From Nesterenkonia salmonea (GTDB lineage: Bacteria > Actinomycetota > Actinomycetes > Actinomycetales > Micrococcaceae), in NCBI RefSeq assembly GCF_005771525.1, contig NZ_VAVZ01000002.1, positions 82,201 to 146,200 on the forward strand: a stretch of 64,000 nucleotides of DNA. Reading direction: 5' to 3'. The notes beneath the pieces were generated by a model. The model was not told the origin of the DNA, made no database searches, and saw only the letters and a list, made by a program, of their open reading frames with translations. Position numbers and translations under genes: made by a program. How positions within the stretch are numbered: position 1 is the first letter of the stretch; every line of letters starts with the position of its first letter. Shown here in pieces: positions 43,430 through 52,270 of the stretch.

Positions 43430-45729
43430 CGAAGATTCCGGTGAGCATCAGTCCCGCAGCTGCCAGACCGGCGGACGCTGCACCGCAGGTCGAACACTCC
43501 CGCACCGCCGAAATTCTGGCCCGGGTTGCTGCCGGCATCCCCCTGACTGTGGATGATGCTGCTGCTCTGCTGGCCGTCCGGGGCGAGCAGTTGGAGCAGC
43601 TGCTGAGCCTCGCCGCGCAGTCGCGCGACAGCGGCCACGGACGGCGAATCACCTATTCCCGCAAAGTTTTCATCCCACTGACCACGCTGTGCCGGGACCG
43701 CTGTCACTACTGCACGTTTGTCGACACTCCCGGTCAGCTTCGCGCCGACGGGCGAGCACCGTATCTCAGCCGCGAGGAGGTGGTGGAGATCGCCCGGCAG
43801 GGTGCGGCACTGGGATGCAAGGAGGCGCTTTTCACTCTCGGCGACCGTCCCGAGGAGCGCTGGAGTGCCGCCCGCGAATGGCTCAACACCCACGGTTATG
43901 CGTCCACGCTGGAGTATGTGGCGGCCATGGCGGCGGCCGTGCTGGAAGAGACCGGTCTGCTGCCGCATCTGAACCCTGGAGTGCTGAGCTGGACGGAGAT
44001 GCAGCGGCTGCGTCCGCTGGCGCCCTCGATGGGCATGATGCTGGAGACCACCTCCCGGGCACTCTACGAACAGCCCGGCGGCGCCCACTACGGCTCACCC
44101 GATAAGGACCCAGCGCTGCGGCTGCAGGTGCTCGACGACGCCGGCCGGTCCCGAATCCCGTTCACCACCGGGATCCTGCTCGGCATCGGGGAGACGCTGC
44201 GCGACCGGGCGGAGTCGCTGTTCGCCATCCGGGACTCCCATGCCACATGGGGACATGTGCAGGAGACCATCGTGCAGAACTTCCGCGCCAAGCCGCGCAC
44301 CGCGATGCAGAACGAACCAGACCTGACCACCGCCCAGTTCATTGCCGCAGTGGCTGTCGCCCGCCTGGTGATGGGCCCGGAGGCGCACATCCAGGCGCCT
44401 CCGAATCTGACCGACCCAGCGGAACTGAACCTGCTGATCCGTGCTGGGATTGACGACTGGGGCGGGGTCTCGCCGCTGACCCCCGACCATGTGAACCCGG
44501 AGCGGCCCTGGCCGCAGATCGAGGAGCTGGCCCGGCTGACTGCAGATTCCGGCTACGAGCTCACCGAGCGGCTCACCGCCCACCCAGAGTGGCTTGCCGA
44601 ACCGGACTACTGGTTGGACTCGCGCATGCACCAGCCGGTGGCGGCACTGACCGGCGCCGGCGCCCCTGCGGTGCATCTGGACCCAGATCACGCGGTGCTG
44701 AACCGGGCTGAGTCCGAACCCGCGGCGCTGTCCGATGCTGACTATGCCGAGCTGCTGCGCTGCAACGGCACTGTTCTGGAAGAGCTCTGCAGGATTGCCG
44801 ATGCTGTCCGGGCTGACAGTGTGGGGGATCGGCTGACCTATGCGGTGAACCGCAATGTGAACTCCGCCCTCTACGACCCGGCCGGCGAGCGCGGTGGGCT
44901 CACCGATGCGGACCTGCGCAGCATCGCTGCTGAGGCCGCAGCCGCCGGAGCGACTGAGCTCTGTATCCAGGGGTTGATACCTCCCGAGCTGCCAGGTGCG
45001 GCGTATTTCGACCTGGTGGATGCCCTGCGCTCCGGCGCCGCGCTGCACCTGCATGCCTACCGCCCCGCTGAGATCGCTGATGCCGCCGCGCGTGTAGGGG
45101 TACCGGCGGCGCAGATCCACGCACGTCTGATCGACCACGGGGTCGGCTCCGTTCCCGGAACGGCCGCCCGGATTCTCGACGATGCGATCCGCGACCAGCT
45201 CACTGCAGGCACGGACATCCCCGCCGCGCGGTGGCTGGAGCTGATCCGCAGCGCCCACCGCGCCGGCCTGCGCTCCACCGCGACCATGAACTACGGGCAT
45301 ATTGAGACGCCCGAGCACATCGTCGCTCACCTTCGGCAGCTGCGCTCCCTGCAGGAGGAGACCGGTGGGTTCACCGAATTCATCGCTATGCCGATCATCC
45401 CGCAGGACATCCCGGTGCCCGGAGTGACCCGGATGGCCGATGACCGCCTCAGCCGCGCTGTGCATGCGGTGTCCCGGCTGCTGCTCAGCGGAGCCATCAA
45501 CCACGTTCAGGCCGCCTGGCCGAAGTTCGGCCTCGGTACCGCCCAGACCGTGCTGACCGGCGGGGCCGATGACCTCGGCGGTGTGCTGTTGGACGGCACC
45601 CGCCCCGAGGCAGACCCAGAGGCCGGGCGCAGCCTGACACTGGCCGATGTTCGCCGACTGGCCACCACGCTGGGCCGCACACCCGTGCAGCGAAGTACGG
45701 TCTACGAGCCCATCGGAGCAGCGGCATGA
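43426..45729 (+). CDS. fbiC: FO synthase FbiC (CofG-CofH fusion) with a cysteine-less CofH half
   Basis: A 767-residue fusion, shorter than the usual 830-860. The CofG half (about 75-390) is intact: radical-SAM cysteines 89, 93 and 96 in TLCRDRCHYCTF, GCKEALFTLGDRPE, HYGSPDKDPA and DDWGGVSPLTPDHVNPERPWP. The CofH half (about 465-767) keeps TELCIQG, HLHAY, GSVPGTAA, YGHIETPEH and RTPVQRSTVY, but where CX3CX2C should follow NRNVN (residues 475-479) the chain goes directly to SALYDPAGERGG. The reading frame is intact. CofG/CofH make the deazaflavin FO from tyrosine and a ribityl-diaminouracil. Overlaps cofC and the monooxygenase gene by four bases each. Confidence 0.9.
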   Translation: MTKIPVSISPAAARPADAAPQVEHSRTAEILARVAAGIPLTVDDAAALLAVRGEQLEQLLSLAAQSRDSGHGRRITYSRKVFIPLTTLCRDRCHYCTFVDTPGQLRADGRAPYLSREEVVEIARQGAALGCKEALFTLGDRPEERWSAAREWLNTHGYASTLEYVAAMAAAVLEETGLLPHLNPGVLSWTEMQRLRPLAPSMGMMLETTSRALYEQPGGAHYGSPDKDPALRLQVLDDAGRSRIPFTTGILLGIGETLRDRAESLFAIRDSHATWGHVQETIVQNFRAKPRTAMQNEPDLTTAQFIAAVAVARLVMGPEAHIQAPPNLTDPAELNLLIRAGIDDWGGVSPLTPDHVNPERPWPQIEELARLTADSGYELTERLTAHPEWLAEPDYWLDSRMHQPVAALTGAGAPAVHLDPDHAVLNRAESEPAALSDADYAELLRCNGTVLEELCRIADAVRADSVGDRLTYAVNRNVNSALYDPAGERGGLTDADLRSIAAEAAAAGATELCIQGLIPPELPGAAYFDLVDALRSGAALHLHAYRPAEIADAAARVGVPAAQIHARLIDHGVGSVPGTAARILDDAIRDQLTAGTDIPAARWLELIRSAHRAGLRSTATMNYGHIETPEHIVAHLRQLRSLQEETGGFTEFIAMPIIPQDIPVPGVTRMADDRLSRAVHAVSRLLLSGAINHVQAAWPKFGLGTAQTVLTGGADDLGGVLLDGTRPEADPEAGRSLTLADVRRLATTLGRTPVQRSTVYEPIGAAA

Positions 45730-47255
45730 ACCCCGGAGAGATCAGCGGCTCCGCAGCCAACGGGGTGACCGGCACCCACGTGCGCGTCGTCGTCGTCGGC
45801 GCCGGAATCGCCGGGATAGGAGCCGCACTGCGGCTGGCGGCCGAGGGTGAGCGCGACTTCCTGCTGCTTGAACGAAATGCCGATGTCGGCGGCACCTGGC
45901 TGGACAACGTCTACCCCGGGGTGGCCTGCGATGTCCCCTCCCACCTGTACAGCTTCTCCTTCGCGCCGAAGCCGGACTGGCCGCAGTACTTCGCAGACGG
46001 GGCTCAGATTCAGGACTACCTGCGCAGCTGCACCGCTGGGCCTGAATTCCGTGACCGGCTGTCGCTGGAGACTGACCTGCTCCACGCCCAGTGGGAGGAG
46101 GACCAGGCGCACTGGTCGCTGACCACCAGCCGGGGCGAGCTGACCGCGTCGTTCCTGGTGCTGGCCACCGGCCGGTTCTCCACCCCGCGTCTGCCGGCGA
46201 TCCCCAACCTCGCCGAGTTCGACGGCCCGGTGGTGCATACGGCTCGGTGGCAGGATCTCGACGTCCCGGGTCAGCGGATCGGCGTGATCGGCACCGGTGC
46301 CTCCGCCGCACAGTTGGTCCCGGCACTGGCGCAGCGCAGCGCGGAGCTCACCGTCTTCCAGCGCAGTCCACCGTGGGTGGTGCCCAAGGGCAACCGGCCC
46401 TACTCCCCCACCGAGCAGGCGCTCTTCGTCGAAGACGATCAGGCACGGCGGCGCCACCGCAGCAGCATCGTCGCCGAGATGGACGCCGGGCTCGGCGCGC
46501 GATTCAGCGGCAGCTGCGCCCATGCCGACCTGAGGCGCCGGGTGCTGAAGCACCTGGAGTCCGAAGTGCCCGACCCTGCGTTGCGCGCCCAGCTGACCCC
46601 GGACTACGAGCCCGGATGCAAGCGTGTGCTGCTCTCCGACGACTGGTACCGGAGTCTGCAGCGTGAGAATGTGGTGCTGGAGCCCTCGGCCCTGGCTTCG
46701 GTCAGTGGTTCCACCGCGACGGCGGCCTCTGGGGCCTCCTATGCTGTGGACGCGCTGGTCTTCGCCACCGGGTTCCTGGCCTCCCGCCCGGCCATTGCCG
46801 CTGCGGTGACCGGCCGTGAACGCAGTCTGGCCGAGCATTGGTCAGCGGGAATGACCTCCTACGCCTCCACTGTGGTTACTGGGTTCCCGAACATGTTCAT
46901 TCTGGGCGGGCCGCACTCTGCACTGGGCCACAACTCCGCGGTGGAGATCCTCGAGACACAGATCGAGCATCTGCTCAGCGCCCTGGCGCACCTGCCGACC
47001 GGCTCCGTGTGCGAGGTGGCCGCCGAGGCGGAAGAGCACTATTCGGCAGCTGTCCACGCCCGTGCTGAGCAGACCGTGTGGACCGGCTGCAGCAACTGGT
47101 ACCGCGACCAGCAGACCGGCCGGGTGACCCTGCTCTGGCCGGACACCGCAGAGTCCTACCGCCGGCAGCACAGCCGGTTCGCCCCTGATATGTACCGGAT
47201 CCGCACACCGGCACCTGGACCGGCTGACCGCACCCCTGCCACGGTGGACGCATGA
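45726..47255 (+). CDS. Baeyer-Villiger-type flavin monooxygenase
   Basis: A 509-residue class B flavoprotein: FAD loop VVVVGAGIAGIGAAL, ERNADVGGTWLDNVYPGVACDVPSHLY, the Baeyer-Villiger fingerprint FxGxxxHxxxW at residues 165-175 (FDGPVVHTARW), NADPH loop IGVIGTGASAAQL and TGFLASRP. It would insert oxygen next to a ketone, or oxidise N/S atoms, using NADPH and O2. Unexpectedly it sits inside the F420-synthesis operon with four-base overlaps to fbiC and cofD. A direct role in F420 synthesis is not known for this family. Confidence 0.88.
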   Translation: MNPGEISGSAANGVTGTHVRVVVVGAGIAGIGAALRLAAEGERDFLLLERNADVGGTWLDNVYPGVACDVPSHLYSFSFAPKPDWPQYFADGAQIQDYLRSCTAGPEFRDRLSLETDLLHAQWEEDQAHWSLTTSRGELTASFLVLATGRFSTPRLPAIPNLAEFDGPVVHTARWQDLDVPGQRIGVIGTGASAAQLVPALAQRSAELTVFQRSPPWVVPKGNRPYSPTEQALFVEDDQARRRHRSSIVAEMDAGLGARFSGSCAHADLRRRVLKHLESEVPDPALRAQLTPDYEPGCKRVLLSDDWYRSLQRENVVLEPSALASVSGSTATAASGASYAVDALVFATGFLASRPAIAAAVTGRERSLAEHWSAGMTSYASTVVTGFPNMFILGGPHSALGHNSAVEILETQIEHLLSALAHLPTGSVCEVAAEAEEHYSAAVHARAEQTVWTGCSNWYRDQQTGRVTLLWPDTAESYRRQHSRFAPDMYRIRTPAPGPADRTPATVDA

Positions 47256-48265
47256 AGGTCACGCTCATCAGCGGCGGGGTGGGTGGGGCGAAGTTCGCCC
47301 TCGGCCTGCGCCAGGCGCTGCAGGACCAGGACGCCTCGCTCAGCATCATCGTCAACACCGGCGACGACATGTGGCTCACCGGAGTGCGCGTCTGCCCGGA
47401 CCTGGACTCCATGATGTACGCCCTGGCTGGGCTCAACGACGCCGAGCGCGGCTGGGGCCGGGCCGGCGAATCCGAGCGGGTCAGTGCCGAACTGAAGGCC
47501 TACGGCATCGGTTGGCCATGGTTCACCCTCGGCGACCTTGACCTCGGCACCCACCTGGCACGCACGACCCTGCTGCGCGAGGGGCTGGCGCTGTCGGAGG
47601 CGACCGCGCAGCTCTGCGCCCGGTGGGAGTTGGGGGCCCAGCTGATCCCTGCCACCGATGATGAGGTGGAGACCTGGGTGGAGACTACAGCCGGCAACGG
47701 CACTGCCACCATGCACTTTGAGGAGTGGTGGGTGCGCACTCGCGCCACGGCCCCGGTGCGCAGGTTCCTCCAGCGCGGGGCGGAGTCGGCGAGTCCAGCC
47801 GCAGGTGTGGTGGAGGCTGTTGCGGAGGCTGACGTCGTCGTGCTGGCGCCGTCGAACCCGGTGGTCTCACTGGGTACTGTTCTCGGTTTTCCCGGTGCGG
47901 GCGGGAGGGCGGGTGTGCCCGGCATTGCGGGGATCAGGCAGGCCGTTCAGCGGACTGCGGCGCCGGTTGTCGGAGTCTCCCCCATTATTGGCGGCTCACC
48001 GGTGCGCGGGATGGCCGCCCAGTGTTTGGAGGCACTCGGTCAGCCCTGCTCGGCGGAGGCTGTGGGCCTAATCTACGGTTCCCGCGGGCAGGGAGGCCTA
48101 CTGGATTCCTGGCTGGTGGACACCGAAGACTCCGGCGCACTTCCAGCTTTGGAGGCCTCCGGCATCGCTGCCGAAGCGGTGCCCCTCTGGATGCACAACG
48201 GGGACGCTTCGCGACGGCTGGCGCTCGATGCGCTCAGCGCAGCTCAGCGTGCGGCGGGGCACTGA
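47252..48265 (+). CDS. cofD: 2-phospho-L-lactate transferase (CofD/FbiA)
   Basis: A 337-residue CofD-fold enzyme that transfers the phospholactyl (or enolpyruvyl) group to FO, giving F420-0. Signatures: VTLISGGVGGAKFALGLRQAL, IIVNTGDDMWLTGVRVCPDLDSMMYALAG, the WFTLGDLDLGTHLARTTLL segment, and VLAPSNPVVSLGTVL and SPIIGGSPVRGMA. Its ATG overlaps the monooxygenase stop. Last gene of the operon; cofE lies convergent 34 bases downstream. Confidence 0.93.
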   Translation: MKVTLISGGVGGAKFALGLRQALQDQDASLSIIVNTGDDMWLTGVRVCPDLDSMMYALAGLNDAERGWGRAGESERVSAELKAYGIGWPWFTLGDLDLGTHLARTTLLREGLALSEATAQLCARWELGAQLIPATDDEVETWVETTAGNGTATMHFEEWWVRTRATAPVRRFLQRGAESASPAAGVVEAVAEADVVVLAPSNPVVSLGTVLGFPGAGGRAGVPGIAGIRQAVQRTAAPVVGVSPIIGGSPVRGMAAQCLEALGQPCSAEAVGLIYGSRGQGGLLDSWLVDTEDSGALPALEASGIAAEAVPLWMHNGDASRRLALDALSAAQRAAGH

Positions 48266-48299
48266 CAAGACCCAGCGAGGTTCTCGGCGACTGTCCTGC

Positions 48300-49133
48300 T
48301 CAGGGGTTGAGCGGTTCACTGGAGTGGAGTGGTTCGCCATCTTGGGCGCGGCGGAACCCTTCAGCGATGGCCTCGTCAGTCCCGAGGCGGAACATGTCCT
48401 GATCCCCGGTGCGCACAAGTGCGCGTGCACCCGGGGCCTCGGGGTCAAGAAGGTGGTCCAGACCGCGCACTACGGCCACCGGCAGGCCGCTGGATTTGCC
48501 CTTGACCAGATCCGCCATGGCGCAGATCTCATCCGCCACAGCAGACTCGGTAACGGCCAGCGCCCGGCCTGCTGAGTCGCTTCCGCCCCGGTGGTCGTGC
48601 AGCGGCCGGACCCCTGAGCTGCCGATAGCGGCGTCGGTCTGCCCGACACGCCACGCCCGGCCGAGCGTATCGGAGATCAGCACCCCAACCTCAACCCCCA
48701 GCCGCTGGCGGATGCCTGAGCGCATCGCGGCTGCCGAAGCATCCGGGTCCTGCGGAAGCAGCAGAACGGTGCCGGGGGCGGTGTTCGACGCGTCAACCCC
48801 CGCTGCGGCGCAGACGATACCCAACCGGTTCTCCACAATGCGGGTCAGTCCTTCTCCGTCGGCTCGCGGCCTGGAGGCCACCGCCCGGAGAGTCTCTGCG
48901 GTGATGGCCGCCTCACGGTTCTCCGCCTGAACGATCCGGCCCTCAGCCTTGGAGACGATCTTGGAGGTGACGACGAGGATATCGCCGTGGTGAAGCTCAG
49001 CTTCTCCCACAGCGGTACAGATGAGAGCAGTGAGGTCATCGCCGGGCTGGACTTGGGGAATCTTAGGCACCGCCCATACCGTGACCGGACCTGCCGCCCG
49101 GTGATCACGACCCTGAGCACCGGCAATAGTCAC
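48300..49133 (-). CDS. cofE: F420-0:gamma-glutamyl ligase (CofE)
   Basis: The CofE domain adds glutamate residues to F420-0. Seen are [53 protein letters not shown] and [27 protein letters not shown]. Unlike mycobacterial FbiB it has no C-terminal nitroreductase-like domain. The start is uncertain: alignment expects it near 49085, where no start codon occurs. GTG at 49133 is used here (277 residues; possibly leaderless), with ATG at 49187 as alternative; neither has a clear ribosome site. It is on the strand opposite cofC-fbiC-cofD and lies downstream of pucR. Confidence 0.88.
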   Translation of the reverse strand: MTIAGAQGRDHRAAGPVTVWAVPKIPQVQPGDDLTALICTAVGEAELHHGDILVVTSKIVSKAEGRIVQAENREAAITAETLRAVASRPRADGEGLTRIVENRLGIVCAAAGVDASNTAPGTVLLLPQDPDASAAAMRSGIRQRLGVEVGVLISDTLGRAWRVGQTDAAIGSSGVRPLHDHRGGSDSAGRALAVTESAVADEICAMADLVKGKSSGLPVAVVRGLDHLLDPEAPGARALVRTGDQDMFRLGTDEAIAEGFRRAQDGEPLHSSEPLNP

Positions 49134-49238
49134 GCAGAATACTGTACTCCCGGCGGTGTAACGCTGGGGTGAACGTGGGGACCGCATCAAGTGCCGGTGT
49201 GGTGCTGGCTGGTCAACGGCTCAGCTGGGCAGGGTGGC

Positions 49239-50627
49239 TCACGGTGCAGCGGCGTCGCCGGGCGCGGTGAGCTCTTCGAGCAGCAACGCCGTGTAGAGCA
49301 GCAGCAGCGACTCACCCTGGAACGGCCTCCCGGTGAGACGTTCGATTCGACTGATGCGCGTATAGAGGGTGGGTCGAGACAGTCCCAGCTCACGCGCCAG
49401 TTCGGCTTTGTTTCCTCCGGTCCGGACGCTGGCTCGGACAATTTCGCGCAGCTGTTCTCCGTCCTCACCGGCGAAAACGGGCAGGTGGCGGCGAGCGAAC
49501 CATTCCGCCTCCGGCTGCCCGGCGATGTGAACCAACAGGCCAGACAGTCCCAGGTCTGCCGCGGCCCACCACTGCCTGGTGGCGGATTCCGCCGGATTCT
49601 GTTCTCGGCGGGGGCGCCGTGCGCTGACCCGCAGCGCAGCTCGTGCAATTCCTGCGGCATCAGCCAGTGCCCCAGGAGCCTCGGCGAGTGTGACAAATTG
49701 TTCGGCAACGCCGACCAGGTACCGCGGAACCAGACCGTAGGTCCGGCGACGATCGGCGTCGGTGCGCAGCGCAGCGCAGAAGGTGTCTACCGCCCGGCGC
49801 CCGGCCTCGGCGAAAGCTCCTGCAGGTTCATCAACGGCGAGCATGACGCAGATTTCGGCCTCCTGGCCGGCTGCCACCAAAGCGGGCCGGCGGATGTGCG
49901 CGGCGGCCTGGCGAGCACCCAGAGCCAGCTGAGCCACCCGGTACGAGGTAGTCTCCTTCGGCTCACCTTTGAGAAGAACCACCAGCGGGACGTAGCGAGC
50001 TGACCGGGGCATACCGAGGGCAGCTACTCGGTCTTCCATATCCTGGGCGGGCAACCCGCCAGGTGCGGCCAGATCGTCGATGAGATTCGTCGCGGCACTG
50101 ACCATCGGGTCCCATATGGGGGTTCCATCACGCTCAGCGCCGTCGGCCTCCAGCTCTCGTGCCACAAGCTCCCAATGCAGCGCCTCGGTGATCTGCTGGA
50201 ATCGGACCACGCGGGAGAAGTGCAGCAGCGGCGTCAGCTCTGCCGCAGCAGGCTGGGCGTCTCTGCTGCGCGCCGCCGCCTCAAGCGCCTCCAACAACCT
50301 GGGGCGGTCCGGCAGCACTTCAACTGCCAGCGCGGCCGCGCCGACGGCGTCCAAGTCCGCCAAATACTGCTCCAGCGCGTCCTCCAGGTCCGGGCGATCC
50401 TCAGCCAGTCGAGGAAGCGTGGAGAGAATGAGCTCGCGCCCCTCCAACATATGGCCAGGACGATCCTGCCCGATGACATGCGCCCACCGAACCGAACGGT
50501 TCTCATCAGCGACGCCGCTGAGCAGACGCGGCTGCCCCAACGCCACCGGGTCCAATTCGAGCACTTCGACGAGCGTGAGGGTCCCGCCGCGTGCGTCCAT
50601 AACATCAAGCTTAATGCCGCCGGCCAT
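49239..50627 (-). CDS. PucR-family transcriptional regulator
   Basis: A 462-residue regulator. The N-terminal PucR ligand domain starts TLVEVLELDPVALGQPRLLSG; the C-terminal HTH_30 is REIVRASVRTGGNKAELARELGLSRPTLYTRISRIERLTG. The family controls purine and pyrimidine-type nitrogen catabolism. Divergent from the mmsA-type gene with a 39-bp inverted repeat between. ATG at 50627 chosen; ATG at 50600 would match the PucR domain start equally well; neither has a strong ribosome site. cofE follows in the same direction after about 50-100 bases. Confidence 0.88.
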   Translation of the reverse strand: MAGGIKLDVMDARGGTLTLVEVLELDPVALGQPRLLSGVADENRSVRWAHVIGQDRPGHMLEGRELILSTLPRLAEDRPDLEDALEQYLADLDAVGAAALAVEVLPDRPRLLEALEAAARSRDAQPAAAELTPLLHFSRVVRFQQITEALHWELVARELEADGAERDGTPIWDPMVSAATNLIDDLAAPGGLPAQDMEDRVAALGMPRSARYVPLVVLLKGEPKETTSYRVAQLALGARQAAAHIRRPALVAAGQEAEICVMLAVDEPAGAFAEAGRRAVDTFCAALRTDADRRRTYGLVPRYLVGVAEQFVTLAEAPGALADAAGIARAALRVSARRPRREQNPAESATRQWWAAADLGLSGLLVHIAGQPEAEWFARRHLPVFAGEDGEQLREIVRASVRTGGNKAELARELGLSRPTLYTRISRIERLTGRPFQGESLLLLYTALLLEELTAPGDAAAP

Positions 50628-50650
50628 ATGCCAGCATCCGCACCGCTTTA

Positions 50651-50689
50651 CAGAGTGTCAGGATCATTGCGCCCGATTCTGACACTCTG
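50651..50689. promoter_or_regulatory. 39-bp inverted repeat in the pucR / dehydrogenase divergent region
   Basis: CAGAGTGTCAG (50651-50661) and its perfect complement CTGACACTCTG (50679-50689), 17 bases apart. It lies 23 bases from the pucR start and 39 bases from the start of the dehydrogenase gene. Place and symmetry suggest a PucR operator; a hairpin role is less likely between divergent genes. Confidence 0.6.
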
Positions 50690-50728
50690 CCCCTCCCCCA
50701 GGGCAGGACATGCCGCCACAATGGAGGT

Positions 50729-52249
50729 ATGACTGAATCTTCTTCTGCAACCCGGACGCTATCAACCGCAGCCACTGGACACTGGATCGGCGGAGAGACG
50801 GTCACCCCGGCCGCAGAGCCGAGCATCGCGGTGGACTCACCCACCACCGGTGAACTCATCACTGAGATCCCGCTGGCCTCGCAGGAAACGGTCGACCACG
50901 CGGTCGCCACTGCCAAGGAAGCTTTCTCCTCCTGGGGAAGCATCTCACTGTCGAAGCGGACGCAGATCATTTTCCGCTACCGTGAGCTGCTCAACGCCCG
51001 GAAGGGTGAGCTGGCCCAGATCATCTCCCGCGAACACGGCAAGGTGTTCTCCGATGCGCTCGGCGAAGTCCAGCGCGGCCTGGAAGTTGTGGAATTCGCC
51101 TGCGGCATCCCGCATCTGCTGAAGGGCTCCCAGTCCGTCAACGCCTCCACTGATGTGGACGTGCACTCCGCACGCCACCCCTTGGGCCCGGTAGCCATCA
51201 TCACCCCCTTCAATTTTCCCGCCATGGTGCCGATGTGGTTCACCCCGCTTGCTGTGGCCACCGGAAACACCGTAGTGATCAAGCCCAGTGAGAAGGACCC
51301 CAGTGCGGTCAACTGGCAGGCCGAACTCTGGAAAGAGGCCGGACTTCCTGACGGTGTGGTCAACGTCCTGCACGGTGACAAAGGCGCCGTGGACGGCCTG
51401 CTGAACCATCCAGATATCGAAGCGGTCTCTTTTGTCGGCTCGACCCCGGTCGCGCAGTACGTCTACGAGACGGGAACCGCAGCCGGCAAGCGTGTGCAGG
51501 CACTCGGTGGGGCGAAGAACCACATGATGGTCCTTCCCGATGCCAACCTGGACCGGGCTGCAGACAGCGCGGTCTCCGCAGGCTACGGCTCCGCCGGAGA
51601 GCGATGCATGGCGATCTCCGTTGTGGTCGCCGTCGGGGACATTGCCGATGAGCTCGTAGCGAAGATCGCCGAGCGTACGCGCGGTCTGCGCCTGGACGGC
51701 GACAACCCGGATCTTGGACCGCTGATCAACCGGGCGCACCGGGACAAGGTGCGCAGCTACGTCGACGGGGCTGAGTCCGAAGGCGCATCCCTGGTGGTCG
51801 ATGGTCGCAGTTGGGCGGAGTCAGACAAGGCTGAAGCCGCGTATCTTGGTCCGACCCTGCTGGATCACGTCGGCCCGCAGATGAAGTCCTACCAGGATGA
51901 GATCTTCGGCCCCGTGCTCTCGGTGGTGCGTGCAGAGACTTACCATGAAGCCCTCGAGCTCATTAACTCGAACCCCTATGGCAACGGCACCGCTATCTTC
52001 ACCCGTGACGGCGCCGCCGCTCGCCGCTTCGAAATGGAAGTCACCGTGGGCATGATCGGCGTCAATGTGCCGATCCCGGTTCCCATGGCGTACTACTCCT
52101 TCGGCGGCTGGAAGAACTCGCTGTTCGGCGACAGCCACGCCCACGGCGCCGAAGGTGTGAACTTCTACACCCGGGGCAAGGTCGTGACTGCTCGGTGGGG
52201 TGACCCGTCCGAGGACGGAATGCAACTCGGCTTCCCGCAGAACGACTGA
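50729..52249 (+). CDS. mmsA: CoA-acylating methylmalonate/malonate semialdehyde dehydrogenase
   Basis: A 506-residue aldehyde dehydrogenase of the MMSDH type: PLGPVAIITPFNFPAMVPMW, VSFVGSTPVAQYVYE, GAKNHMMVLPDA (the MMSDH-specific Lys-Asn replacing the usual general base region), nucleophile Cys293 in GSAGERCMAIS and FGPVLSVVRAE. It converts malonate semialdehyde (from beta-alanine) to acetyl-CoA, or methylmalonate semialdehyde (from 3-aminoisobutyrate, the thymine route) to propionyl-CoA. GGAGG lies directly before the ATG. The aminotransferase gene follows after 21 bases. Confidence 0.9.
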   Translation: MTESSSATRTLSTAATGHWIGGETVTPAAEPSIAVDSPTTGELITEIPLASQETVDHAVATAKEAFSSWGSISLSKRTQIIFRYRELLNARKGELAQIISREHGKVFSDALGEVQRGLEVVEFACGIPHLLKGSQSVNASTDVDVHSARHPLGPVAIITPFNFPAMVPMWFTPLAVATGNTVVIKPSEKDPSAVNWQAELWKEAGLPDGVVNVLHGDKGAVDGLLNHPDIEAVSFVGSTPVAQYVYETGTAAGKRVQALGGAKNHMMVLPDANLDRAADSAVSAGYGSAGERCMAISVVVAVGDIADELVAKIAERTRGLRLDGDNPDLGPLINRAHRDKVRSYVDGAESEGASLVVDGRSWAESDKAEAAYLGPTLLDHVGPQMKSYQDEIFGPVLSVVRAETYHEALELINSNPYGNGTAIFTRDGAAARRFEMEVTVGMIGVNVPIPVPMAYYSFGGWKNSLFGDSHAHGAEGVNFYTRGKVVTARWGDPSEDGMQLGFPQND

Positions 52250-52270
52250 TCGGCACCAGAGGAGATCACC

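Noticed and set aside
44095..45504. 469-codon minus-strand open frame opposite fbiC
   Set aside because: Typical high-GC antisense frame, no domains; fbiC is unmistakable on the plus strand.
48266..48299. Terminator between convergent cofD and cofE
   Set aside because: Only weak complementarity is visible in the 34-base gap; not enough to call a hairpin.
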